DNA of 64,000 nucleotides from Luzula sylvatica (lineage: Eukaryota > Streptophyta > Magnoliopsida > Poales > Juncaceae). This document shows, piece by piece, positions 53,254 to 64,000 of the stretch. Under the pieces are notes generated by a model. That model did not search any database, was not told the origin of the DNA, and saw only the letters and a program-made list of their open reading frames with translations. The DNA is taken from positions 36,074,908 to 36,138,907 of the forward strand of contig OX326959.1 of the NCBI GenBank assembly GCA_946800325.1, read 5' to 3'. Numbering within the stretch: position 1 is the stretch's first letter; every line of letters starts with the position of its first letter. The translations under genes and the position numbers were made by a program.

Positions 53254-56200
53254 TTTCGATTCAAAACGAGATTTTAACGCTTTGAGGAGTTCCAATAACC
53301 TGTTTTTAGATCATTTGTATCGTATATTTTACTATATAACTTTCCACCAAATTTCACAAACACCAAGAAAGTTTGTTTTTCGATTCAAAACAAACTTTTA
53401 ACGCTCCGAGGAGTTCAAATAACGTGTTTTTAGATCATTTGTATCGTATCTTTTACTACATAACTTTTCACCAAATTTCACAAACACTAAGAAAGTTTGT
53501 TTTTCGATTCAAAACACACTTTTAACGCTCTGACGAGTTGAAATAACGTGTTTTTAGATCATTTGTATCGTATCTTTTACTACATAAGTTTTCACCAAAT
53601 TTCACTAACACTAAGAAAGTTTGTTTTTCGATTCAAAACAAGATTTTAACGCATTGAGGAGTTCAAATAATGTGTTTTTAGATCATTTGTATCGTATCTT
53701 TTACTACATAATTTTTCACCAAATTTCACAAACACCAAGAAAGTTTGTTTTTCGATTCAAAACAAGATTTTAACGCTTTGGAGAGTTCAAATAACCTGTT
53801 TTAGATCATTTGTATCTCATCTTTTAATACATAACTTTTCACCAAATTTCACAAACACTAAGAAAGTTTGTTTTTCGATTCAAAACAAGATTTTAACGTT
53901 TTGAGGAATTCAAATAACATGTTTTTATATTATTTGTATCGTATATTTTACTACATAACTTTTCACCAAATTTCACAAACACCAAGAAAGTTTGTTTTTC
54001 GATTCAAAACACACTTTTAACGCTTTGAGGAGTTCAAATAACGTGTTATTAGTTCATTTGTATCGTATCTTTTACTACATAACTTTTCACCAAATTTCAC
54101 ACACACTAAGAAAGTTTGTTTTTCGATTCAAAACAAGATTTTAACGCTTTGAGGAGTTCAAATAACGTGTTTTTAGATCATTTGTATCGTATCTTTTACT
54201 TCATAAATTTTCACCAAATTTCACGCACACTAAGAAAGTTTGTTTTTCGATTCAAAACAAGATTTTAACGTTTTGAGGAATTCAAATAACATGTTTTTAT
54301 ATCATTTGTATCGTATATTTTACTACATAACTTTTCACCAAATTTCACAAACACCAAGAAAGTTTGTTTTTCGATTCAAAACACACTTTTAACGATTTGA
54401 GGAGTTCAAATAACGTGTCATTAGTTCATTTGTATCGTATCTTTTACTACATAACTTTTCACCAAATTTCACACACACCAAGAAAGTTTGTTTTTCGATT
54501 CAAAACACACTTTTAACGCTTTGAGGAGTTCTAATAACGTGTTATTATATCATTTGTATCGTATATTTTACTACATAACTTTTCACCAAATTTCACACAC
54601 ACTAAGAAAGTTTGTTTTTCGATTCAAAACAAGATTTTCACGCTTTGAGGAGTTCAAATAACGTGTTTTTAGACCATTTGTATCGTATCTTTTACTACAT
54701 AACTTTTCACCAAATTTCACAAACACCAAGAAAGTTTGTTTTTCGATTCAAAACAAGATTTTAACGCTTTGAGGAGTTCAAATAACGTGTTTTTAGATCA
54801 TTTGTATCGTATCTTTTACTATATAACTTTTCACCAAATTTCACGAACACTAAGAAAGTTTGTTTTTCGATTCAAAACAAGATTTTAACGCTTTGAGGAG
54901 TTCAAATAACGTGTTTTTAGATCATTTGTATCGTATCTTTTACAACATAACTTTTCACCAAATTTCACAAACACTAAGAAAGTTTGTTTTTCGATTCAAA
55001 ACTAGATTTTGACGCTTTGAGGAGTTCAAATAACCTGTTTTTAGATCATTTGTATCGTATCTTTTACTATATAACTTTTCACCAAATTTCACAAACACTA
55101 AGAAATTTTGTTTTTCGATTCAAAACAAGATTTTAATGCTTTGAGGAGTTCAAATAATGTGTTTTTAGATCATTTGTATCGTATCTTTTACTATATAACT
55201 TTTCACCAAATTTCACAAACACCAAGAAAGTTTGTTTTTCGATTCAAAACAAGATTTTAACGCTTTGAGGAGTTCAAATAACCTGTTTTTAGATCATTTG
55301 TATCGTATCTTTTACTATATAACTTTTCACCAAATTTCACAAATACTAAGAAAGTTTGTTTTTCGATTCAAAACAAGATTTTAACGCTTTGAGGAGTTCA
55401 AATAACGTGTTTTTAGATCATTTGTGTCCTGTCTTTTACTACATACATTTTCACCAAATTTTACAAACACTAAGTCTGTTTGTTTTTCGATTCAAAACAA
55501 GATTTTATCGCTTTGAGGAGTTCAAATAACATGTTTTTAGATCATTTATACCGTATCTTTTATTACATAACTTTTCACCAAATTTCACAAACACTAAGAA
55601 AGTTTGTTTTTCGATTCAAAACGAGATTTTAACGCTTTGAGGAGTTCCAATAACCTGTTTTTAGATCATTTGTATCGTATATTTTACTACATAACTTTCC
55701 ACCAAATTTCACAAACACCAAGAAAGTTTGTTTTTCGATTCAAAACAAACTTCTAACGCTCCGAGGAGTTCAAATAACGTGTTTTTAGATCATTTGTATC
55801 GTATCTTTTACTACATAACTTTTCACCAAATTTCACAAACACTAAGAAACTTTGTTTTTCGATTCAAAACAAGATTTTAACGTTTTGAGGAGTTCATATA
55901 CAAGTTTTTTGATCATTTGTATCGTATCTTTTACTACATAACTTTTCACCAAATTTCACAAACACTAAGAAAGTTTGTTTTTCGATTCAAAACACACTTT
56001 TAACGCTTTGAGGAGTTTAAATAACGTGTTTTTAGATCATTTGTATCGTATCTTTTACTACATAACTTTTCACCAAATTTCACTAACACTAAGAAAGTTT
56101 GTTTTTCGATTCAAAACAAGATTTTAACGCTTTGAGGAGTTCAAATAATGTGTTTTTAGATCATTTGTATCGTATCTTTTACTACATAATTTCTCACCAA

Positions 56201-57100
56201 ATTTCACAAACACCAAGAAAGTTTGTTTTTCGATTCAAAACAAGATTTTAACGCTTTGAAGAGTTCAAATAACCTGTTTTAGATCATTTGTATCTCATCT
56301 TTTAATACATAACTTTTCACCAAATTTCACAAACACTACGAAAATTTGTTTTTCGATGCAAAATGAGATTTTAACGCTTTGAGGAGTTCCAATAACCTGT
56401 TTTTAGATCATTTGTATCGTATCTTTTACTTCATAACTTTTCACCAAATTTCACGCACACTAAGAAAGTTTGTTTTTCGATTCAAAACTAGATTTTAGCG
56501 TTTCGAGGAGTTCAAATAACATGTTTTTATATCATTTGTATCGTATATTTTACTACATAACTTTTCACCAAATTTTGCAAACACTAAGTCAGTTTGTTTT
56601 TCGATTCAAAACAAGATTTTAACGCTTTGAGGAGTTCAAATAACAAGTTTTTAGATCATTTATATCGTATCTTTTACTACATAACTTTTCACCAAATTTC
56701 ACAAACACTAAGAAAGTTTGTTTTTTGATTCAAAACGAGATTTTAACGCTTTGAGGAGTTCCAATAACCTGTTTTTAGATCATTTGTATCGTATATTTTA
56801 CTACATAACTTTCCACCAAATTTCACAAACACCAAGAAAGTTTGTTTTTCGATTCAAAACAAACTTTTAACGCTCCGAGGAGTTCAAATAACGTGTTTTT
56901 AGATCATTTGTATCGTATCTTTTACTACATAACTTTTCACCAAATTTCACAAACACTAAGAAACTTTGTTTTTCGATTCAAAACAAGATTTTAACGTTCT
57001 GAGGAGTTCAAATAACTCGTTTTTATATCATTTGTATCCTGTCTTTTACTACATACATTTTCACCAAATTTTACAAAATCTAAGTCAGTTTTTTTTTCGA
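53254..57100 (+). repeat. Shortened B copy (B5, 3' half of B)
   Basis: Matches B4 from 47181 with offset 6073 bp and ends at marker 57077. The first half of B, including the region that gives the open frames of 91 codons, is absent. Private changes include acttcataaattttc near 54205 and gtgtcattag near 54418. Confidence 0.87.
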
Positions 57101-59090
57101 TTCAAAACAAGATTTTAACGCTTTGAGGAGTTCAAATAACAAGTTTTTAGATCATTTATATCGTATCTTTTACTACATAACTTTTCACCAAATTTCACAA
57201 ACACCAAGAAAGTTTGTTTTTTGATTCAAAACGAGATTTTGACGCTTTGAGGAGTTCCAATAACCTGTTTTTAGATCATTTGTATCGTATATTTTACTAC
57301 ATAACTTTCCACCAAATTTCACAAACACCAAGAAAGTTTGTTTTTCGATTCAAAACAAACTTTTAACGCTCCGAGGAGTTCAAATAACGTGTTTTTAGAT
57401 CATTTGTATCGTATCTTTTACTACATAACTTTTCACCAAATTTCACAAACACTAAGAAACTTTGTTTTTCGATTCAAAACAAGATTTTAACGTTTTGAGG
57501 AGTTCAAATAACATGTTTTTAGATCATTTGTATCGTATCTTTTACTACATAACTTTTCACCAAATTTCACAAACACCAAGAAAGTTTGTTTTTCGATTCA
57601 AAACACACTTTTAACGCTTTGAGGAGTTCAAATAACGTATTATTAGATCATTTGTATCGTATCTTTTACTACATAACTTTTCACCAAATTTCCCACACAC
57701 CAAGAAAGTTTGTTTTTCGATTCAAAACAAGATTTTAACGCTTTGAGGAGTTCAAATAACGTGTTTTTAGATCATTTGTATCGTATCTTTTACTACATAA
57801 CTTTTCACCAAATTTCACAAACACCAAGAAAGTTTGTTTTTCGATTCAAAACACGATTTTAACGCTTTGAGGAGTTCAAATAACGTGTTTTTAGATCATT
57901 TGTATCGTATCTTTTACTACATAACTTTTCACCAAATTTCACAAACACTAAGAAAGTTTGTTTTTCGATTCAAAACAAGATTTTGACGCTTTGAGGAGTT
58001 CAAATAACCTGTTTTTAGATCATTTGTATCGTATCTTTTACTATATAACTTTTCACCAAATTTCACAAACACTAAGAAAGTTTGTTTTTCGATTCAAAAC
58101 AAGATCTTAACGCTTTGAGGAGTTCAAATAACGTGTTTTTAGATCATTTGTATCGTATCTTTTACTACATAACTTTTCACCAAATTTTGCAAATACTAAG
58201 AAAGTTTGTTTTTTGATTCAAAACGAGATTTTAACGCTTTGAGGAGTTCCAATAACCTGTTTTTAGATCATTTGTATCGTATATTTTACTACATAACTTT
58301 CCACCAAATTTCACAAACACCAAGAAAGTTTGTTTTTCGATTCAAAACAAACTTTTAACGCTCCGAGGAGTTCAAATAACGTGTTTTTAGATCATTTGTA
58401 TCGTATCTTTTACTACATAACTTTTCACCAAATTTCAAAAACACTAAGAAACTTTGTTTTTCGATTCAAAACAAGATTTTAACGTTTTGAGGAGTTCAAA
58501 TAACTCGTTTTTATATCATTTGTATCCTGTCTTTTACTACATACATTTTCACCAAATTTTACGAACACTAAGTCAGTTTGTTTTTCGATTCAAAACAAGA
58601 TTTTAACGCTTTGAGGAGTTCAAATAACAAGTTTTTAGATCATTTATATCGTATCTTTTACTACATAACTTTTCACCAAATTTCACAAACACTAAGAAAG
58701 TTTGTTTTTTGATTCAAAACGAGATTTTAACGCTTTGAGGAGTTCCAATAACCTGTTTTTAGATCATTTGTATCGTATATTTTACTACATAAGTTTCCAC
58801 CAAATTTCACAAACACCAAGAAAGTTTGTTTTTCGATTCAAAACAAACTTTTAACGCTCCGAGGAGTTCAAATAACGTGTTTTTAGATCATTTGTATCGT
58901 ATCTTTTACTACATAACTTTTCACCAAATTTCACAAACACTAAGAAACTTTGTTTTTCGATTCAAAACAAGATTTTAACGTTTTGAGGAGTTCAAATAAC
59001 ATGTTTTTAGATCATTTGTATCGTATCTTTTACTACATAACTTTTCACCAAATTTCACAAACACTAAGAAAGTTTGTTTTTCGATTCAAA
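57101..59090 (+). repeat. Block C4
   Basis: Matches C3 at 6073 bp (tcccac 57691, tttgcaaatac 58186, ataagtttcc near 58795). It stops before the second ttcaaaaacac monomer and joins B near the ttttacaac monomer. The join lies within or next to the monomer starting around 59070. Confidence 0.85.
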
Positions 59091-61315
59091 ACAAGATTTT
59101 AACGCTTTGAGGAGTTCAAATAACGTGTTTTTAGATCATTTGTATCGTATCTTTTACAACATAACTTTTCACCAAATTTCACAAACACTAAGAAAGTTTG
59201 TTTTTCGATTCAAAACTAGATTTTGACGCTTTGAGGAGTTCAAATAACCTGTTTTTAGATCATTTGTATCGTATCTTTTACTATATAACTTTTCACCAAA
59301 TTTCACAAACACTAAGAAATTTTGTTTTTCGATTCAAAACAAGATTTTAATGCTTTGAGGAGTTCAAATAATGTGTTTTTAGATCATTTGTATCGTATCT
59401 TTTACTATATAACTTTTCACCAAATTTCACAAACACCAAGAAAGTTTGTTTTTCGATTCAAAACAAGATTTTAACGCTTTGAGGAGTTCAAATAACCTGT
59501 TTTTAGATCATTTGTATCGTATCTTTTACTATATAACTTTTCACCAAATTTCACAAATACTAAGAAAGTTTGTTTTTCGATTCAAAACAAGATTTTAACG
59601 CTTTGAGGAGTTCAAATAACGTGTTTTTAGATCATTTGTGTCCTGTCTTTTACTACATACATTTTCACCAAATTTTACAAACACTAAGTCTGTTTGTTTT
59701 TCGATTCAAAACAAGATTTTATCGCTTTGAGGAGTTCAAATAACATGTTTTTAGATCATTTATACCGTATCTTTTATTACATAACTTTTCACCAAATTTC
59801 ACAAACACTAAGAAAGTTTGTTTTTCGATTCAAAACGAGATTTTAACGCTTTGAGGAGTTCCAATAACCTGTTTTTAGATCATTTGTATCGTATATTTTA
59901 CTACATAACTTTCCACCAAATTTCACAAACACCAAGAAAGTTTGTTTTTCGATTCAAAACAAACTTCTAACGCTCCGAGGAGTTCAAATAACGTGTTTTT
60001 AGATCATTTGTATCGTATCTTTTACTACATAACTTTTCACCAAATTTCACAAACACTAAGAAACTTTGTTTTTCGATTCAAAACAAGATTTTAACGTTTT
60101 GAGGAGTTCATATACAAGTTTTTTGATCATTTGTATCGTATCTTTTACTACATAACTTTTCACCAAATTTCACAAACACTAAGAAAGTTTGTTTTTCGAT
60201 TCAAAACACACTTTTAACGCTTTGAGGAGTTTAAATAACGTGTTTTTAGATCATTTGTATCGTATCTTTTACTACATAACTTTTCACCAAATTTCACTAA
60301 CACTAAGAAAGTTTGTTTTTCGATTCAAAACAAGATTTTAACGCTTTGAGGAGTTCAAATAATGTGTTTTTAGATCATTTGTATCGTATCTTTTACTACA
60401 TAATTTCTCACCAAATTTCACAAACACCAAGAAAGTTTGTTTTTCGATTCAAAACAAGATTTTAACGCTTTGAAGAGTTCAAATAACCTGTTTTAGATCA
60501 TTTGTATCTCATCTTTTAATACATAACTTTTCACCAAATTTCACAAACACTACGAAAATTTGTTTTTCGATGCAAAATGAGATTTTAACGCTTTGAGGAG
60601 TTCCAATAACCTGTTTTTAGATCATTTGTATCGTATCTTTTACTTCATAACTTTTCACCAAATTTCACGCACACTAAGAAAGTTTGTTTTTCGATTCAAA
60701 ACTAGATTTTAGCGTTTCGAGGAGTTCAAATAACATGTTTTTATATCATTTGTATCGTATATTTTACTACATAACTTTTCACCAAATTTTGCAAACACTA
60801 AGTCAGTTTGTTTTTCGATTCAAAACAAGATTTTAACGCTTTGAGGAGTTCAAATAACAAGTTTTTAGATCATTTATATCGTATCTTTTACTACATAACT
60901 TTTCACCAAATTTCACAAACACTAAGAAAGTTTGTTTTTTGATTCAAAACGAGATTTTAACGCTTTGAGGAGTTCCAATAACCTGTTTTTAGATCATTTG
61001 TATCGTATATTTTACTACATAACTTTCCACCAAATTTCACAAACACCAAGAAAGTTTGTTTTTCGATTCAAAACAAACTTTTAACGCTCCGAGGAGTTCA
61101 AATAACGTGTTTTTAGATCATTTGTATCGTATCTTTTACTACATAACTTTTCACCAAATTTCACAAACACTAAGAAACTTTGTTTTTCGATTCAAAACAA
61201 GATTTTAACGTTCTGAGGAGTTCAAATAACTCGTTTTTATATCATTTGTATCCTGTCTTTTACTACATACATTTTCACCAAATTTTACAAAATCTAAGTC
61301 AGTTTTTTTTTCGAT
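59091..61315 (+). repeat. Shortest B copy (B6, 3' quarter of B)
   Basis: Matches B5 from about 54880 with offset 4214 bp (cttttacaac 54937 and 59151; end marker 57077 and 61291). It shares with B5 the actagattttgacg variant (near 55002 and 59214), which the corresponding B2-B4 monomers lack, so B6 derives from B5 and not from the older copies. Confidence 0.87.
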
Positions 61316-63305
61316 TCAAAACAAGATTTTAACGCTTTGAGGAGTTCAAATAACAAGTTTTTAGATCATTTATATCGTATCTTTTACTACATAACTTTTC
61401 ACCAAATTTCACAAACACCAAGAAAGTTTGTTTTTTGATTCAAAACGAGATTTTGACGCTTTGAGGAGTTCCAATAACCTGTTTTTAGATCATTTGTATC
61501 GTATATTTTACTACATAACTTTCCACCAAATTTCACAAACACCAAGAAAGTTTGTTTTTCGATTCAAAACAAACTTTTAACGCTCCGAGGAGTTCAAATA
61601 ACGTGTTTTTAGATCATTTGTATCGTATCTTTTACTACATAACTTTTCACCAAATTTCACAAACACTAAGAAACTTTGTTTTTCGATTCAAAACAAGATT
61701 TTAACGTTTTGAGGAGTTCAAATAACATGTTTTTAGATCATTTGTATCGTATCTTTTACTACATAACTTTTCACCAAATTTCACAAACACCAAGAAAGTT
61801 TGTTTTTCGATTCAAAACACACTTTTAACGCTTTGAGGAGTTCAAATAACGTATTATTAGATCATTTGTATCGTATCTTTTACTACATAACTTTTCACCA
61901 AATTTCCCACACACCAAGAAAGTTTGTTTTTCGATTCAAAACAAGATTTTAACGCTTTGAGGAGTTCAAATAACGTGTTTTTAGATCATTTGTATCGTAT
62001 CTTTTACTACATAACTTTTCACCAAATTTCACAAACACCAAGAAAGTTTGTTTTTCGATTCAAAACACGATTTTAACGCTTTGAGGAGTTCAAATAACGT
62101 GTTTTTAGATCATTTGTATCGTATCTTTTACTACATAACTTTTCACCAAATTTCACAAACACTAAGAAAGTTTGTTTTTCGATTCAAAACAAGATTTTGA
62201 CGCTTTGAGGAGTTCAAATAACCTGTTTTTAGATCATTTGTATCGTATCTTTTACTATATAACTTTTCACCAAATTTCACAAACACTAAGAAAGTTTGTT
62301 TTTCGATTCAAAACAAGATCTTAACGCTTTGAGGAGTTCAAATAACGTGTTTTTAGATCATTTGTATCGTATCTTTTACTACATAACTTTTCACCAAATT
62401 TTGCAAATACTAAGAAAGTTTGTTTTTTGATTCAAAACGAGATTTTAACGCTTTGAGGAGTTCCAATAACCTGTTTTTAGATCATTTGTATCGTATATTT
62501 TACTACATAACTTTCCACCAAATTTCACAAACACCAAGAAAGTTTGTTTTTCGATTCAAAACAAACTTTTAACGCTCCGAGGAGTTCAAATAACGTGTTT
62601 TTAGATCATTTGTATCGTATCTTTTACTACATAACTTTTCACCAAATTTCAAAAACACTAAGAAACTTTGTTTTTCGATTCAAAACAAGATTTTAACGTT
62701 TTGAGGAGTTCAAATAACTCGTTTTTATATCATTTGTATCCTGTCTTTTACTACATACAATTTTACCAAATTTTACGAACACTAAGTCAGTTTGTTTTTC
62801 GATTCAAAACAAGATTTTAACGCTTTGAGGAGTTCAAATAACAAGTTTTTAGATCATTTATATCGTATCTTTTACTACATAACTTTTCACCAAATTTCAC
62901 AAACACTAAGAAAGTTTGTTTTTTGATTCAAAACGAGATTTTAACGCTTTGAGGAGTTCCAATAACCTGTTTTTAGATCATTTGTATCGTATATTTTACT
63001 ACATAAGTTTCCACCAAATTTCACAAACACCAAGAAAGTTTGTTTTTCGATTCAAAACAAACTTTTAACGCTCCGAGGAGTTCAAATAACGTGTTTTTAG
63101 ATCATTTGTATCGTATCTTTTACTACATAACTTTTCACCAAATTTCACAAACACTAAGAAACTTTGTTTTTCGATTCAAAACAAGATTTTAACGTTTTGA
63201 GGAGTTCAAATAACATGTTTTTAGATCATTTGTATCGTATCTTTTACTACATAACTTTTCACCAAATTTCACAAACACTAAGAAAGTTTGTTTTTCGATT
63301 CAAAA
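61316..63305 (+). repeat. Block C5
   Basis: Matches C4 at 4214 bp (tcccac 61905, tttgcaaatac 62400). It has a private double change, acatacaattttacc, near 62755 where the others read acatacattttcacc. It runs slightly past the point where C4 ends and then joins another caaac-type monomer carrying ccgagtag (near 63324). Confidence 0.83.
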
Positions 63306-64000
63306 CAAACTTTTAACGCTCCGAGTAGTTCAAATAACGTGTTTTTAGATCATTTGTATCGTATCTTTTACTACATAACTTTTCACCAAATTTCACAAAC
63401 ACTAAGAAACTTTGTTTTTCGATTCAAAACAAGATTTTAACGTTTTGAGGAATTCAAATAACATGTTTTTATATCATTTGTATCGTATATTTTACTACAT
63501 AACTTTTCACCAAATTTCACAAACACCAAGAAAGTTTGTTTTTCGATTCAAAACACACTTTTAACGCTTTGAGGAGTTCAAATAACGTGTTATTAGTTCA
63601 TTTGTATCGTATCTTTTACTACATAACTTTTCACCAAATTTCACACACACTAAGAAAGTTTGTTTTTCGATTCAAAACAAGATTTTAACGCTTTGAGGAG
63701 TTCAAATAACGTGTTTTTAGATCATTTGTATCGTATCTTTTACTTCATAACTTTTCACCAAATTTCACGCACACTAAGAAAGTTTGTTTTTCGATTCAAA
63801 ACAAGATTTTAACGTTTTGAGGAATTCAAATAACATGTTTTTATATCATTTATATCGTATATTTTACTACATAACTTTTCACCAAATTTCACAAACACCA
63901 AGAAAGTTTGTTTTTCGATTCAAAACACACTTTTAACGATTTGAGGAGTTCAAATAAAGTGTTATTAGTTCATTTGTATCGTATCTTTTACTACATAACT
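63306..64000 (+). repeat. Start of a further B-type segment, cut by the window end
   Basis: The gaggaattc monomer (63451) and the following cacac, gtgttattagttc and acttcataac monomers match the series from 53907 at an offset of about 9544 bp. This copy reads tatatcattt, like B1 at about 16370, where B2-B5 read tatattattt, so it was not copied directly from B5. Its full length lies outside the window. Confidence 0.75.

Larger units (their letters stand above)
1..64000 (+). repeat. Satellite DNA array, 124-bp monomer, about 516 head-to-tail copies
   Basis: Successive starts of the phrase tgtttttcga fall at 1, 125, 249, 373, 497 and so on, a step of exactly 124 bp, and the pattern continues to the last base. 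All monomers lie in the same orientation. The consensus is about 29% G+C and carries four CpG sites (in tttCGatt, taaCGctt, taaCGtg and tatCGta). Variation between monomers is mostly substitutions at recurring positions, with occasional 1-bp deletions and one 27-bp deletion. No unique DNA, transposon or gene interrupts the array, so every stretch without a gene holds this repeat. Long homogeneous satellite arrays of this kind are typical of eukaryotic centromeres, pericentromeres or heterochromatic knobs; which of these applies cannot be told from sequence alone. Confidence 0.99.

Noticed and set aside
1..64000. CRISPR array
   Set aside because: The repeated units are directly adjacent and 124 bp long, with no unique spacers between short repeats and no cas genes.
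1..64000. Telomeric or subtelomeric repeat
   Set aside because: Strings such as tttttagat resemble TTTAGG-type repeats only for a few bases and are not tandem at 5-7 bp.
1..64000. Bacterial-type promoters, ribosome sites (gaggag) and terminators
   Set aside because: The gaggag and AT-rich tat boxes occur once in nearly every monomer as part of the repeat, with no gene downstream; T runs lack a GC-rich stem.

Overview
The whole 64-kb window is one uninterrupted satellite-DNA array. A monomer of 124 bp (written here from the phase 'tgtttttcga', which starts at position 1) repeats head to tail in one orientation about 516 times. My hand-built consensus has about 29% G+C (15 G, 21 C, 41 A, 47 T). 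I see no protein gene, RNA gene, transposon, CRISPR array or unique sequence. The only open frames near 90 codons are by-products of the repeat. This is eukaryotic heterochromatin, most plausibly a centromeric or knob-like satellite of a plant (or possibly an animal). From memory, a 124-bp centromeric satellite has been described in the holocentric woodrush Luzula; I cannot check the sequence match, so this is only a lead.

Above the monomer level the array is strongly ordered. Bases 1-5428 and 5429 to about 10690 are two nearly identical copies of a 44-monomer higher-order unit (H1, H2; 42 monomers of 124 bp plus one of 97 and one of 123). A third, partial copy (H3) lies at about 19541-22802. 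The unit contains nested blocks of 5-7 monomers.

From about 10904 rightwards a second block type (B, about 8 kb) takes over. It recurs at about 22803-31320, 33920-42105 and 42960-51030, then as shorter 3' pieces at about 53255-57100 and 59095-61315. From 31320 a third block type (C) follows each B. A marker monomer at the B end (positions 19521, 31297, 42080, 51004, 57077, 61291) recurs at steadily shrinking distances: 11776, 10783, 8924, 6073 and 4214 bp, about 95, 87, 72, 49 and 34 monomers. Each step removes more of the 5' or middle part of B, and the offsets I checked inside each block are exactly constant. The array therefore records successive duplications with internal deletions, with the youngest and shortest units at the right.

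Nothing here acts as a gene pathway. The biological content is array architecture: higher-order units, chimeric monomers marking recombination joints, monomer subfamilies, CpG-type mutation and short dyads that may matter for chromatin. A collapsed or mis-joined long-read assembly is the main alternative explanation for the largest-scale pattern.
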